From the NCBI RefSeq assembly GCF_018413645.1, contig NZ_JAHCDA010000004.1, positions 186,001-250,000 on the forward strand: a stretch of 64,000 bases of DNA, written 5' to 3'. Position numbers and translations under genes: made by a program. Each line of letters starts with the position of its first letter. Positions within the stretch are counted from its first letter, which is position 1. The notes beneath the pieces were generated by a model, which ran no database searches, was not told the DNA's origin, and saw nothing but the letters and a program-made list of their open reading frames with translations. The DNA is from Roseococcus pinisoli. Lineage in GTDB: Bacteria; Pseudomonadota; Alphaproteobacteria; Acetobacterales; Acetobacteraceae. Below, one piece after another: positions 17,085-26,538 of the stretch.

Positions 17085-18734
17085 ATGCCCCTCGACGCCC
17101 CCCCCCGCCCCGCGGGCTACTCTTTCAGCACCATGTTCCCGCTCGGCGCGGACAAGACCCCCTTCCGGAAGCTCCCCATCGAGGGCGTGACCACGGTCGA
17201 GGTCGACGGCAAGCGCGTGCTGCGCGTCCCGGCCAAGGCCCTTGAGGAGCTGGCCTTCACCGCCTGCCACGAGGTGTCGCACCTGCTGCGGCCGGCGCAT
17301 CTCCAGCAGCTCGCGAAGATCCTCGATGATCCCGAGGCCAGCGCGAATGACCGCTTCGTGGCGCTCGACCTGCTGAAGAACGCGAATATCGCCGCCGGCG
17401 GCGCCCTGCCCATGTGCCAGGACACCGGCACGGCCATCGTCTTCGGCAAGAAGGGCCAGCGCGTCTGGGTCGAGGGCGACGAGGAGGAGGCGCTGAGCTA
17501 CGGCGTCGCCCGCACCTATACCGAGACGAACCTACGCTACAGCCAGATGGCGCCGCTCTCGATGTACGAGGAGGTGAACACCGGCAACAACCTGCCCGTG
17601 GACTTCACCATCCTGGCCAATCCCGGCGACTACAAGGCCGACGAGCTGCACCTGATGTTCGTGCTGAAGGGCGGCGGCTCGGCCAACAAGACCTTCCTCT
17701 ACCAGCAGACGCGCGCGGTGCTGAACAAGGCCAAGCTGCTGGCCTTCATCGAGGAGAAGGTGAAGACGCTGGGCACCTCCGCCTGCCCGCCCTACCACCT
17801 CGCGGTCGTGATCGGCGGCACCAGCGCCGAGACGACGCTGAAGGCCGTGAAGCTCGCCTCCACCAAGTACCTGGACGAGCTGCCGACCACGGGCACCAAG
17901 GCCGGCCATGCCATCCGCGACCCCGAGCTCGAGCAGGAAGTGCTTCAGCTCACGCAGCAGCTGGGCGTGGGCGCGCAGTTCGGCGGCAAGTACTTCTGCC
18001 ATGACGTGCGCGTCGTCCGCCTGCCCCGCCACGGCGCCTCGCTGCCCATCGGCATCGGCGTCTCCTGCTCGGCCGACCGGCAGATCAAGGCGAAGATCAC
18101 CGCCGAGGGCGTCTTCCTCGAGGAGCTGGAGCACGACCCGGCGCACTACCTGCCCGAGCACACCGAGGACATCCTCGGCGGCGAGGTCGTGAAGATCGAT
18201 CTCAACCAGCCCATGGACGCCATCCGCGCCGAGCTCTCCCGGCATCCGGTGAAGACGCGCGTCTCGCTCAACGGCACGATCGTCGTCGCGCGCGACATCG
18301 CGCATGCCAAGCTGCAGGAGCGGCTGGACGCGGGCCAGGGCCTGCCCGAATACCTCAAGAACCACCCGGTCTATTACGCGGGCCCGGCCAAGACGCCGGC
18401 CGGCATGGCGACCGGCAGCTTCGGCCCCACCACGGCCGGCCGTATGGACAGCTATGTGGAGAGCTTCCAGCGCGCGGGCGGCTCGCTGGTGATGCTGGCC
18501 AAGGGCAACCGCAGCAAGGCCGTGCTGAACGCCTGCAAGTCCTATGGCGGCTTCTACCTCGGCTCCGTCGGCGGGCCAGCGGCGCGGCTGGCGCAGGACT
18601 GCATCAAGAAGGTCGAGGTGCTGGAATATCCGGAGCTCGGCATGGAGGCGGTCTGGCGCATCGAGGTCGAGGATTTCCCGGCCTTCATCGTCATGGACGA
18701 CAAGGGCAACGATTTCTACGAGGGCCTGGAGTAA
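17085..18734 (+). CDS. fumA: Fumarate hydratase class I (4Fe-4S)
   Basis: Oxygen-sensitive fumarase that interconverts fumarate and malate. The protein aligns throughout with the E. coli FumA/FumB type in one chain. The three cluster cysteines are C111 ([10 protein letters not shown]), C234 (SACPPYH) and C328 (VSCSADR). The C-terminal part carries [31 protein letters not shown]. It lacks the final cysteine-rich tail of E. coli FumA. Start is uncertain: 17085 gives the family length (549 aa), but ATG 16998 has the better Shine-Dalgarno (GGAGG), which sits in a hairpin. A class II fumarase gene follows 1.7 kb downstream. Confidence 0.93.
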   Translation: MPLDAPPRPAGYSFSTMFPLGADKTPFRKLPIEGVTTVEVDGKRVLRVPAKALEELAFTACHEVSHLLRPAHLQQLAKILDDPEASANDRFVALDLLKNANIAAGGALPMCQDTGTAIVFGKKGQRVWVEGDEEEALSYGVARTYTETNLRYSQMAPLSMYEEVNTGNNLPVDFTILANPGDYKADELHLMFVLKGGGSANKTFLYQQTRAVLNKAKLLAFIEEKVKTLGTSACPPYHLAVVIGGTSAETTLKAVKLASTKYLDELPTTGTKAGHAIRDPELEQEVLQLTQQLGVGAQFGGKYFCHDVRVVRLPRHGASLPIGIGVSCSADRQIKAKITAEGVFLEELEHDPAHYLPEHTEDILGGEVVKIDLNQPMDAIRAELSRHPVKTRVSLNGTIVVARDIAHAKLQERLDAGQGLPEYLKNHPVYYAGPAKTPAGMATGSFGPTTAGRMDSYVESFQRAGGSLVMLAKGNRSKAVLNACKSYGGFYLGSVGGPAARLAQDCIKKVEVLEYPELGMEAVWRIEVEDFPAFIVMDDKGNDFYEGLE

Positions 18735-18929
18735 CGATTGCAGCACCCTTGCTGCATCGCAACAAATCTCTTGACGACCTGCCGGCTGGCGGCTACCCGG
18801 CCGCCACCGGCACTCCGGTCGTAAGCGTCTCACGTCAGGCAACGCATCCCCCACGGCCCCTCGGCCGCGATCCGGATGCCCTCGACGGGACGACGATGCG
18901 ACGACGGGCCCCAGATGCGAGGCCTTTCC

Positions 18930-19178
18930 ATGCCAGCCCTTCCCAGGATTCCTTCCCGCTACGCCGGGATCGTGCTGCCCTTCCTGCTGTCGCTCTTCAT
19001 GACCTGCATCATCTCGGGCGTCTCGACCGTGCTGGCGCTCGGCGTCTCCCGCGAGATCATCTTTGCCTGGCCGGTGGCCTGGGCGTCGTCCTGGGTCATC
19101 GGCTTCCCGACCCTGCTCGTCGTCCTACCCTTCGTCCGGCGCCTTACCGCCGCCCTCGTAACCCCTCCAGGAGCATGA
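18930..19178 (+). CDS. DUF2798 small membrane protein
   Basis: An 82-aa protein with two predicted membrane spans (about residues 10-32 and 42-68), matching DUF2798. It opens with RIPSRYAGIVLPFLLSLFMTCIISGVSTVLALG and ends FAWPVAWASSWVIGFPTLLVVLPFVRRL. Function is unknown. The ATG at 18930 has GAGG seven bases upstream; an ATG at 18915 is the alternative. The stop lies 4 bp before the RidA start, so it begins a three-gene unit with RidA and a VOC protein. The 195 bp between it and fumarase hold only a weak 7-bp stem (TGCAGCA/TGCTGCA). Confidence 0.75.
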   Translation: MPALPRIPSRYAGIVLPFLLSLFMTCIISGVSTVLALGVSREIIFAWPVAWASSWVIGFPTLLVVLPFVRRLTAALVTPPGA

Positions 19179-19182
19179 CCCG

Positions 19183-19578
19183 ATGACCCGACGCCTCATC
19201 TCCTCCGGCTCCCGCTTCGAGGAGGAGATCGGCTATTCGCGCGCCGTGGTGGACGGGGACGACATCTTCGTCTCCGGCACCACCGGCTACGACTACGCCA
19301 CCATGACCATCGTCGACGACGTGGTCGGCCAGTGCGAGCAGACCTTCCGCAACATCGCCGCCGCGCTGGCGGAGGCGGGAGCGACGCTGGACGACGTGGT
19401 GCAGGTGCTTTTCATCGTGCCCCGGCGCGAGGACTGGCAGCCCTGCTGGCCGGTCGTGAAAAAGTATTTCGGCGTGGCGAGGCCCGCCTCGACGCTGATT
19501 CATGCCAATCTGCAGACCGATGCGATGCGCATCGAGATTCAGGTCACCGCGCGGCTCCGCCGCCAGGGAGAGCATTAG
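19183..19578 (+). CDS. RidA (YjgF/UK114) family protein
   Basis: A 131-aa member of the Rid family. RidA enzymes hydrolyse reactive 2-aminoacrylate and other imine/enamine intermediates released by PLP enzymes. Motifs are RAVVDGDDIFVSGTTGYDYATM, QTFRNIAAALAEAGATLDDVVQVLFIVP and RPASTLIHANLQTDAMRIEIQVTA. The arginine in MRIEIQ matches the catalytic Arg of archetypal RidA, so deaminase activity is plausible. The overall sequence suggests one of the Rid1-7 sub-groups rather than RidA itself. An AGGAG lies upstream, and the VOC gene follows 3 bp later. Confidence 0.87.
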   Translation: MTRRLISSGSRFEEEIGYSRAVVDGDDIFVSGTTGYDYATMTIVDDVVGQCEQTFRNIAAALAEAGATLDDVVQVLFIVPRREDWQPCWPVVKKYFGVARPASTLIHANLQTDAMRIEIQVTARLRRQGEH

Positions 19579-19581
19579 CCC

Positions 19582-19980
19582 ATGCGCTTCGCCGTCGATC
19601 GCCTCGACCACCTTGTGATGACCGTGAAGGACGTGGAGATCAGCGCCGCCTGGTATCAGCGCGTGCTGGGCATGGAGCGCGCGGATTTCGGCCCCAACAG
19701 CCGCACCTCCGTGCGGTTCGGCGGCCAGAAGATCAACCTGCGCCCCGTGGAGGCGACGCAGGCCGACTGGTTTACCGGCCCCTCCGGCGCGCCGGGCGGC
19801 CAGGACCTCTGCTTCATCGTGACGACCAATGCCGCCCAGGTCATCGACCACCTGCACAGCTGCGGCGTGACGATCGAGGTGGGGCCCGTCTCCAAGGAGG
19901 GGGCGCTGGGCGCCATCACCTCCGTCTATTGCCGCGACCCGGACGGCAATCTGATCGAGATCGCCAGCTACGGCGACTGA
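19582..19980 (+). CDS. VOC-superfamily (glyoxalase-like) protein
   Basis: A 132-aa vicinal-oxygen-chelate protein. It begins VDRLDHLVMTVKDVEISAAWYQRVLGMERADFG, the usual first beta-alpha-beta-beta-beta module. The second module carries GGQDLCFIVTTN and ends SVYCRDPDGNLIEIASYGD. Potential metal ligands are His10, His93 or nearby, and Glu127. The family covers glyoxalases, dioxygenases and resistance proteins, and the substrate cannot be told here. It is probably co-transcribed with RidA and the DUF2798 gene. Confidence 0.85.
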   Translation: MRFAVDRLDHLVMTVKDVEISAAWYQRVLGMERADFGPNSRTSVRFGGQKINLRPVEATQADWFTGPSGAPGGQDLCFIVTTNAAQVIDHLHSCGVTIEVGPVSKEGALGAITSVYCRDPDGNLIEIASYGD

Positions 19981-19990
19981 CCGGCGCGCC

Positions 19991-20251
19991 TCACGCCACC
20001 AGCGGGCCGCCGCATTTCTCCGGCCGGTACTTCCGCTCGGTCGAGGCCGGGAAGGCCTGCAGCTTCGCCGCCGGCCGGATCGGCCGGCGCACCAGCTCGC
20101 CACTGCAATTGGGGCAGACGCCGCCCGGCAGCTTCGTTGCGACGCAATCGGTGCACCAGGTGCATTCGAAGGAGCAGATCAGGGCATCCCGGCTCTCTGC
20201 CGGCAGATCACGGCCGCAGCATTCGCAGTTCGGGCGCAGACTCAGCATCAC
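19991..20251 (-). CDS. DUF1272 zinc-ribbon-like protein
   Basis: An 86-aa (or 85-aa) cysteine-rich protein of the DUF1272 family: LRPNCECCGRDLPAESRDALICSFECTWCTDCVATKLPGGVCPNCSGELVRRPIRP. Ten cysteines in CxxC/CxC pairs indicate at least two zinc sites. Function is unknown. It is convergent with the VOC gene (10-bp gap) and divergent from fumC, with 214 bp between. Two adjacent ATG codons (20251 and 20248) could both serve as start. Confidence 0.85.
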   Translation of the reverse strand: MMLSLRPNCECCGRDLPAESRDALICSFECTWCTDCVATKLPGGVCPNCSGELVRRPIRPAAKLQAFPASTERKYRPEKCGGPLVA

Positions 20252-20465
20252 ATTTCCTCACGACATCGATTTGCGCCAAGTCTATGCGCGGATGCCGAGG
20301 AAATAACAGGTTTCTTGCCCTGAAATCGGCCTAGGCGCCCTCCCCGTCCTGGACTTCCCGCCCCGCGTCACGATCTCTTTCCGGGGAAGCCAGCCGGCAG
20401 CATCGCGTGACCCTTCGCTTCGGTCGCTGTACCGCTGCTTCCTCCCGCGTCGCAAAGGAGCCGGC

Positions 20466-21872
20466 ATGACCACCCGTACCGAAACCGACAGCCTCGGCAC
20501 CATCGAGATTCCGGAAGATCGCCTTTGGGGGCCCCAGACCGAGCGGGCCCGACGCCTCTTTGCCATCGGGAGCGAGCGCTTCCCGCCCCTCTTCATCAAG
20601 GCGGTGGGCCTGCAGAAATGGGCGGCCGCGGAGGCCAATGCCCATCTGGGCGAGCTGCCGCAGCACATCGCCGACCCCATCCGCCAGGCCGCCAACGAAA
20701 TCATCGCCGGCCAGCGCGACGAGGAGTTCCCGCTGCCGATCTGGCAGACCGGCTCCGGCACGCAGACCAACATGAATGCCAACGAGGTCATCTCGAACCG
20801 CGCCAACCAGATCCTGGGCCATCCCCTGGGCGCACGGCAGCCGGTGCATCCGAACGACCACGTGAATCGCGGCCAGTCCTCCAACGACAGCTTCCCCACG
20901 ATGATGCACCTGGCCGCCGCCCAGGCGGTGGAGGAGCGGCTGAAGCCCGCCTTGGCAACCCTGGCGGAGAGCCTGGGCGCCCGGGCCACGGAATGGTCCG
21001 AGGTCGTGAAGATCGGCCGCACCCATCTGATGGATGCGGTGCCGGTCACGCTCGGCGGCGAATTCGCCACCTATGCGCGGCAGGTGCTGCTCGGCATCGC
21101 GCGGCTCGATGCGACCATGCCCCGGCTGCTCCAGCTGCCCCAGGGCGGCACGGCGGCCGGCACGGGGCTCAACCGTCATCCCGACTTCGACCGCGTCTTC
21201 TGCGAGGTGGTCGCGACGCGCAGCAGCATCGCCTTCACGCCCAACCCGGACAAGTCGGAAGGCATGGCGGCGCATGACGCGCTGCTGGAGCTGCATGGCG
21301 CGATGAACACCATCGCCGCATCGCTCATGAAGATCGCCAACGACATCCGCCTCCTGGGCAGCGGTCCGCGCGCCGGCATCTCGGAGCTGCTGGTGCCCGA
21401 GGACGGCCTGTCGAGCAGCATTATGCCGGGCAAGACCAACCCGACGCAGTGCGAGGCGCTGACCATGGTCTGCGCGCAGGTGATGGGGAACCAGACGATC
21501 GTCACCATCGGCGCGAGCCAGGGGCACCTGGAGCTCAACGTCTACAAACCCGTCATCATCAACGCCGTCCTGCAATCGGCGACGCTGCTGGCCGACGCGG
21601 CCGTGAGCTTCGCCCACAACATGGTCGACAAGCTGGAGATGAACGCCGCGCGGATCGCGGACAACCTCGCGAAGTCGCTGATGCTGGCGACGGCGCTGAA
21701 CCCGCATATCGGTTACGACCGGGCGGTGGCGATCGCCAAGCTCGCGCTGCACGAGGACCTGACGCTGCGCCAGGCGGCGCTGCGCCTCGGCTCCGTCAGC
21801 GCGGAGGATTTCGATGCCTGGGTAAAGCCGGAAGCCATGCTGAAGCCGGGCACCGGCCTGCCGGGAAGCTGA
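20466..21872 (+). CDS. fumC: Fumarate hydratase class II
   Basis: A 468-aa iron-free fumarase of the aspartase/fumarase superfamily. Conserved regions are QTGSGTQTNMNANEVISNRA, HPNDHVNRGQSSNDSFPTMMH, and the mobile loop GLSSSIMPGKTNPTQCEA with the catalytic serine. The start is well supported (AAAGGAG upstream of ATG). Its stop overlaps the start of the RHH gene (TGATG). With the class I enzyme at 17-18.7 kb, the window encodes both biochemically unrelated fumarases, a pairing often tied to iron or oxygen supply. Confidence 0.96.
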   Translation: MTTRTETDSLGTIEIPEDRLWGPQTERARRLFAIGSERFPPLFIKAVGLQKWAAAEANAHLGELPQHIADPIRQAANEIIAGQRDEEFPLPIWQTGSGTQTNMNANEVISNRANQILGHPLGARQPVHPNDHVNRGQSSNDSFPTMMHLAAAQAVEERLKPALATLAESLGARATEWSEVVKIGRTHLMDAVPVTLGGEFATYARQVLLGIARLDATMPRLLQLPQGGTAAGTGLNRHPDFDRVFCEVVATRSSIAFTPNPDKSEGMAAHDALLELHGAMNTIAASLMKIANDIRLLGSGPRAGISELLVPEDGLSSSIMPGKTNPTQCEALTMVCAQVMGNQTIVTIGASQGHLELNVYKPVIINAVLQSATLLADAAVSFAHNMVDKLEMNAARIADNLAKSLMLATALNPHIGYDRAVAIAKLALHEDLTLRQAALRLGSVSAEDFDAWVKPEAMLKPGTGLPGS

Positions 21873-22093
21873 TGCGGCACCTCGCCAAACGCAGCGTGCG
21901 CCTCGCCGGTCACGCCACATCGATCGCGCTGGAACCGGAGTTCTGGGCGGCGCTGGAAGCCGCGGCCGCACGGCGGGGGCTCACCCTCGCCGCGCTCATC
22001 GCCCAGCAGGATGCGGAGCGGACCGGCGCCCATGAGCCCCTGGCCAGCCGCCTGCGCGTCTTCGCCCTGCGGGAGGCCTTCGGAGAGGCCTGA
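21872..22093 (+). CDS. Small ribbon-helix-helix domain protein
   Basis: A 73-aa protein: KRSVRLAGHATSIALEPEFWAALEAAAARRGLTLAALIAQQDAER, ending in FALREAFGEA. The beta strand plus two helices match the RHH_4 / DUF4144-like ribbon-helix-helix group that occurs next to fumC in many alphaproteobacteria. Its start codon shares the A of the fumC stop (TGATG), so it is translationally coupled. It may bind DNA, but no target is visible. This gene is easily missed because it is short. Confidence 0.8.
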   Translation: MRHLAKRSVRLAGHATSIALEPEFWAALEAAAARRGLTLAALIAQQDAERTGAHEPLASRLRVFALREAFGEA

Positions 22094-22110
22094 CCGCCGG
22101 GCAAAGCGCC

Positions 22111-22641
22111 TTACTGCGCAGGTTCTTCCGGAGTCGGCGCCGGACGACGAAGCTGCGGCATCGGCAGCGTCTCCGCCTCGCCAGCCAGCTCGGCCTCGAG
22201 GGAGGCATGGCCGTTGGGGTCCGTCCCCTCGCCCTGATCCTGGCTGCCGCCCTGATCCTGGCCCGGCCCGCCGTCCTGGGCATAGCCTTCGCCCTGCTCG
22301 CGGTAGCGGCGGTCCTGCTGGGGCTGGGCCTGCTGCTGGGCCGCGTTCATGGCCCCCAGGATGCGGAAGTAATGCTCGGCATGCTGGAAGTAGCCCTCGG
22401 CCGCCACGCGGTCGCCACCGCCGGTCGCGTCACGACCGAGCTGCAGGTACTTCTCGAACAGCTGCTGGGCCGTGCCGCGGAGCCGGACGTCGGGGCCACT
22501 CGAATCGAAAACGTGATTGCGGTTAAGGGGCTGGTTGCCATTCCCACCGCCGCCGCCGCCGGAGTGCCGGTACTGTCCGCCGCCACCACCGCCGCCGCCG
22601 CCGCCATGGCGATGGCCACGGCGCATGCGCTTCATGTTCAT
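22111..22641 (-). CDS. DUF4167 protein, glycine-rich
   Basis: A 176-aa protein with an Arg/Gly-rich N-terminus (MKRMRRGHRHG followed by a ten-glycine run). The DUF4167 core follows: NHVFDSSGPDVRLRGTAQQLFEKYLQLGRDATGGGDRVAAEGYFQHAEHYFRIL. The rest is Gln/Gly/Asp-rich and probably disordered. Function is unknown; the RG/GGG start resembles RNA-binding tails. It is placed downstream of hisS-prfA-prmC, the position this family commonly takes in alphaproteobacteria. An ATG two codons later (22635) is the alternative start. Confidence 0.88.
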   Translation of the reverse strand: MNMKRMRRGHRHGGGGGGGGGGQYRHSGGGGGGNGNQPLNRNHVFDSSGPDVRLRGTAQQLFEKYLQLGRDATGGGDRVAAEGYFQHAEHYFRILGAMNAAQQQAQPQQDRRYREQGEGYAQDGGPGQDQGGSQDQGEGTDPNGHASLEAELAGEAETLPMPQLRRPAPTPEEPAQ

Positions 22642-22770
22642 TCGTTGCTGTGCTTCGCTGTCTGGATGCCGCGCAGGTCTCGTCTCCGCGCGAGCTGTCG
22701 GTTGTTTGGCGCCACCGCCCTTCGGCGTGGCGCCCGTCTGCCGGCCTGAGGCCCTGCTGACCGTGCGACA

Positions 22771-23643
22771 CTAGACGGGATCGTTCGGTCCGCCAACCGG
22801 TTTCTGCGCCTGGGACAATAACATCGCCCGGGCGATCCCGCCGAGGTCGTCCCTGGCCCCCAGGACATGGAGACCCGCCGCCTCTGCCAGCTTCGCCACG
22901 TCCGGCCCCTGCCCCTGGCCAAGCTCCAGGACGGCGATGCCCCCTGGTGCCAGCAGGCGGGGAAGCTGGGCCACGATCTCCCGATAGGCGTCGAGCCCGT
23001 CCGCGCCGCCGTCCAGGGCCGAGGCAGGCTCGTGGCGCGAGACCTCGGGCATGAGGCCGTCGATCACGGCGCTCTCGATATAGGGCGGGTTGGAGAGGAC
23101 GACGTCGAAGGTGCCGGACATCGCCTCCGCCCAGCGGCCGACGGCGAAGGACGCACGGCCCTTCAGCCCGTTGCGGGCGGCATTGCGCGCGGCGAGCGCG
23201 GCGGCCTCGGGCACTAGGTCCACGCCCAACCCCCACGCGTCGGGAAATTCCGCCAACGCCGCCAGCAGCAGGCAGCCCGTGCCCGTGCCGAGGTCGAGAA
23301 TCCGGCGCGGGGAGAGGCCCCTCTCGACCAGCGCTTCGATGAGCGTCTCGGAATCGGCTCGGGGGATGAGGGTCTGCGGGCCCACTTCCAGCTCCAGGGT
23401 CCAGAAGCCCGCATGGCCGAGGAGGCGCGCCATCGGCTCGCGCGCGACGCGCCGGGCCAGCAGGCCGTGGAAGCGTTCCGCCGCCTCGGTAGGCACGTCC
23501 GCGCGCGGATCGCGCAGCAGGGTCTCGATGGTCGCGTCCAGGGCGCCGGCGAGCAGGAGCCGGGCCTCCCGCCGCGACTCCGCGATCCCGGCCTCGCGCA
23601 GGTCCCGGCCGCCCTGGCAGAGCAGGGCGCCGACGGTGGTCAC
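22771..23643 (-). CDS. prmC: Release factor glutamine methyltransferase PrmC
   Basis: A 290-aa SAM-dependent enzyme that methylates the glutamine of the GGQ motif in RF1 and RF2. The SAM site is [14 protein letters not shown] and the catalytic motif is [12 protein letters not shown] helical N-terminal domain (residues 1-80) recognises release factors. Its start overlaps the prfA stop (ATGA), so writer and substrate are co-translated. Its C-terminal [10 protein letters not shown] is close to the family end, so length is normal. Confidence 0.95.
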   Translation of the reverse strand: MTTVGALLCQGGRDLREAGIAESRREARLLLAGALDATIETLLRDPRADVPTEAAERFHGLLARRVAREPMARLLGHAGFWTLELEVGPQTLIPRADSETLIEALVERGLSPRRILDLGTGTGCLLLAALAEFPDAWGLGVDLVPEAAALAARNAARNGLKGRASFAVGRWAEAMSGTFDVVLSNPPYIESAVIDGLMPEVSRHEPASALDGGADGLDAYREIVAQLPRLLAPGGIAVLELGQGQGPDVAKLAEAAGLHVLGARDDLGGIARAMLLSQAQKPVGGPNDPV

Positions 23644-24692
23644 CCTTCCTCCGCCAGCCGGCGCGCCTCGTCCTCGCTCACCAGGGCGTCGAAGATGTCG
23701 TCCATCTCGCCCATCATGACGCGGTCGATCTTGTGCAGCGTCAGGCCGATGCGATGGTCCGTCACGCGGCCCTGGGGGAAGTTGTAGGTGCGGATGCGCT
23801 CGCTGCGGTCGCCGGAGCCGACCTGGCCCTTGCGGTCGGCCGCGCGGGCGGAATCGAGCGCCGAGCGCTGCGCGTCGTAGATCTTGGCGCGCAGCATCTT
23901 CATGGCCTTGGCCTTGTTCTTGTGCTGGCTCTTCTCTTCCTGCATCGCCACCACCGTCCCGGTCGGGATGTGGGTGATGCGCACCGCGCTGTCCGTCTTG
24001 TTCACGTGCTGCCCGCCGGCGCCCTGCGCGCGGTAGGTGTCGATGCGGAGGTCCTTGTCCTCGATCTTGAGGTCCACCTCCTCGGCCTCGGCCAGCACGG
24101 CGACCGTCACGGTCGAGGTGTGGATGCGCCCCTGCGTCTCGGTGGCCGGCACGCGCTGCACGCGATGGACACCGCTCTCGAACTTGAAGCGGGCGAAGAC
24201 GTCCTTGCCCTCGATCTCGGCCGAGGCGCCCTTGATGCCGCCCAGCTCGTTCTCGTCATATTCAAGGACAGTGAAGCGCCAGCCGCGGGATTCCGCGTAT
24301 TTCTGGTAGGCGGCGAAGAGCTCGCCGGCGAAGAGCCCGGCCTCGTCGCCGCCCGCCGCGGGGCGGATCTCCAGGATGGCGTTGCGCGCATCGGCCGCGT
24401 CGCGCGGCAGCAGCATGAGGCGGATCTCCCGCTCCATGCGCGGCAGCTTGTGCTTGGCCTCGTGCAGCTCCGCCTCGGCCAGCTCGCGCAGCTCGGGGTC
24501 GGCCAGCAGCGCCTCGGCCTCGGCCTGCGCCGTCTCCAGCGCCCGGTATTCCGAGACCTTCTCGACCAGCGGCTCCAGCGTCGAGAGCTCCTTGGAGAGC
24601 GTCCCCACCAGGGCGCCGTCGGCCGTCTCGAGCTGCGCGCGCAGCTCGGCCGCGCGGATCATCACCCGGTCGAGGGAAGCGGGCAGGCTCAT
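23640..24692 (-). CDS. prfA: Peptide chain release factor 1
   Basis: A 350-aa RF1 that recognises UAA and UAG. The stop-codon-reading PxT motif is in [18 protein letters not shown]. The catalytic GGQ is in [26 protein letters not shown]. Domain order and length are normal. It overlaps hisS upstream and prmC downstream by 4 bp each. The tmRNA tag frame of this genome ends in UAG, an RF1 codon. Confidence 0.96.
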   Translation of the reverse strand: MSLPASLDRVMIRAAELRAQLETADGALVGTLSKELSTLEPLVEKVSEYRALETAQAEAEALLADPELRELAEAELHEAKHKLPRMEREIRLMLLPRDAADARNAILEIRPAAGGDEAGLFAGELFAAYQKYAESRGWRFTVLEYDENELGGIKGASAEIEGKDVFARFKFESGVHRVQRVPATETQGRIHTSTVTVAVLAEAEEVDLKIEDKDLRIDTYRAQGAGGQHVNKTDSAVRITHIPTGTVVAMQEEKSQHKNKAKAMKMLRAKIYDAQRSALDSARAADRKGQVGSGDRSERIRTYNFPQGRVTDHRIGLTLHKIDRVMMGEMDDIFDALVSEDEARRLAEEG

Positions 24693-25942
24693 CCGCGCAG
24701 GCGCTCCACGAGCGCGTCCACGGGGACCTCCTCCTGCGTGCCGGCATCGAGGTCGCGCAGCTGCACCACGCCCCGCGCGGCCTCGGCCTCGCCGACGATC
24801 AGCGCGGCGCGGGCGTTCTGCTTGTTCGCGCGCTCCATGCGGCGCTTGAGGTTGCCGCGATAGCCCATCTCGGCCGCGATGCCGCCGGCCCGCAGCGACT
24901 GGAGCACGGCCATGGCCACGCCCTCCTCCGCCTCGGAGACGGGAATCACGTTCACCAGGCGCGGCGCGGGCGGCGTCAGGTCGCCGGCCTCGAGCAGCAT
25001 GGCCAGGCGCTCCACGCCCGCGGCCCAGCCGACGGAGGGGGTCGGCGGGCCGCCCATCTCCTCGACCAGCCCGTCATAGCGGCCGCCGCCCATCACGGTG
25101 CCCTGAGCGCCGAGACGGTCGGTCACGAACTCGAAGGCCGTGTGGCTGTAGTAGTCGAGGCCGCGGACGATGCGCGGATTCTCGCGGAAGGGCACGCCGA
25201 AGGCGTCGAGGTGCCGGCGCAGCACGTCCCAATGGGCGCGGGCCGTCGGCGTCAGATAGGCGGCGATGGTCGGCGCATCGGCGACCAGCCGGCGGTCGCC
25301 CTCGTCCTTGCTGTCGATGATGCGCAGCGGGTTCTTCTCGAGCCGGCGCTGGCTGTCCTCGCTGAGCGAATCGCGATGGGCGGAGAAATGCAGGACGAGC
25401 GCGGCGCGATAGGCATCGCGGCTCTCGGTGTCGCCCAGCGTGTTCACCTCCAGGACCGAGCCCTCGGCGATGCCTAGCTCGCGCTGGATGTGGTAGCCGC
25501 AGGCGATCACCTCGGCATCGGCCAGCGGCTCGGCCACGCCCAGGATCTCGGCGCCGATCTGGTGGAACTGGCGGTAGCGCCCGGCCTGCGGCCGCTCGTA
25601 GCGGAACATGGGGCCCGCATAGAAGACCTTGCGCGGCAGGGACTGGGTCAGCCCGTTGGAGACGAGCGCGCGGCAGACGCCGGCGGTGTTCTCGGGGCGG
25701 AGGGTGACGCTGTCGCCGCCGCGGTCCTCGAAGACGTACATCTCCTTGCTGACCACGTCGGAGGTCTCGCCCAGCCCGCGGGCGAAGACGCGCGTGTCCT
25801 CGAAGATGGGGGTCGCCCATTCCTCGAAGCCGTAGAGCGCCGAGATGCGCCGCGCCGTCTTGATGACGCGATGATGCCGGCGGAACTCATCGCCGATGAG
25901 ATCGCGCGTGCCGCGCGGAGGCTGGAGTTTCTGGCTGGACAT
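24689..25942 (-). CDS. hisS: Histidyl-tRNA synthetase
   Basis: A 417-aa class II synthetase. Motif 1 region is [22 protein letters not shown], motif 2 is [24 protein letters not shown], and the histidine-specific loop is [20 protein letters not shown]. Motif 3 is [13 protein letters not shown]. The C-terminal anticodon-binding domain starts about residue 325. It is the first gene of the overlapping hisS-prfA-prmC operon. The 155 bp before it are shared with the divergent SnoaL-like gene. Confidence 0.96.
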   Translation of the reverse strand: MSSQKLQPPRGTRDLIGDEFRRHHRVIKTARRISALYGFEEWATPIFEDTRVFARGLGETSDVVSKEMYVFEDRGGDSVTLRPENTAGVCRALVSNGLTQSLPRKVFYAGPMFRYERPQAGRYRQFHQIGAEILGVAEPLADAEVIACGYHIQRELGIAEGSVLEVNTLGDTESRDAYRAALVLHFSAHRDSLSEDSQRRLEKNPLRIIDSKDEGDRRLVADAPTIAAYLTPTARAHWDVLRRHLDAFGVPFRENPRIVRGLDYYSHTAFEFVTDRLGAQGTVMGGGRYDGLVEEMGGPPTPSVGWAAGVERLAMLLEAGDLTPPAPRLVNVIPVSEAEEGVAMAVLQSLRAGGIAAEMGYRGNLKRRMERANKQNARAALIVGEAEAARGVVQLRDLDAGTQEEVPVDALVERLRG

Positions 25943-26097
25943 GACGTGCGGGGGTAGCGCTGGCGAGAGCGCGGGGCAAGGGGAGAGGGAGGATGCGCGG
26001 CGTGTCTCGGGCCGCCCCCGTCACAATCTTCTACCTTCTGCCGCCGGCGGGACGTTACCGTGCCTTCCCGTGCAGGACCGCACAGGAGGACGTCGCC

Positions 26098-26520
26098 ATG
26101 CCCCCATCCGCCGGTACCATCCTTCGGCTCTGGTTCGAGGAGGTCTGGAACAGGAAGGACGTTTCCCTGATCGAGACCTATTTCGCCCCCGATGGCGTCA
26201 CCTATGCCCTGGACCTGTCGGGGGCCGACGCGCGTGGGCCAGCAGCCTTCCAGGCCTTCTTCGAGGAATTCCTGGCGAGCTTCCCCGACATCCATTTCAC
26301 CGTTCACGACGTGGTGGAGGACGGGGACCGCGCCGCCGGGCGCTGGTCCGCCCGCCTGACCCATAGCGGCGACGGCTTCGGCTTCACCGCCAGCGGCGAA
26401 ACCGTCACGGTCACCGGCATGTCCATGGTCCGCGTCGAGAACGGGATGATGGTCGAAAGCTGGAACGAATGGGACCGCCTGCGGCTCGCCACCGCCTGCC
26501 GCATGACGGCACCGGCCTGA
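26098..26520 (+). CDS. SnoaL-like / ester cyclase-type NTF2-fold protein
   Basis: A 140-aa protein of the SnoaL (ester cyclase) group: LRLWFEEVWNRKDVSLIETYFAPDGVTYALDLSG, then FLASFPDIHFTVHDVVEDGDRAAGRWSARLTHSGDGFG, and GMSMVRVENGMMVESWNEWDRL. The ATG at 26098 has a strong AGGAGG. Members include polyketide cyclases and many uncharacterised small enzymes, so no function is assigned. It is inserted, on the opposite strand, between ispG and hisS, genes often contiguous in relatives. Confidence 0.82.
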   Translation: MPPSAGTILRLWFEEVWNRKDVSLIETYFAPDGVTYALDLSGADARGPAAFQAFFEEFLASFPDIHFTVHDVVEDGDRAAGRWSARLTHSGDGFGFTASGETVTVTGMSMVRVENGMMVESWNEWDRLRLATACRMTAPA

Positions 26521-26538
26521 CGGCCGGGCCGCCGGCCC

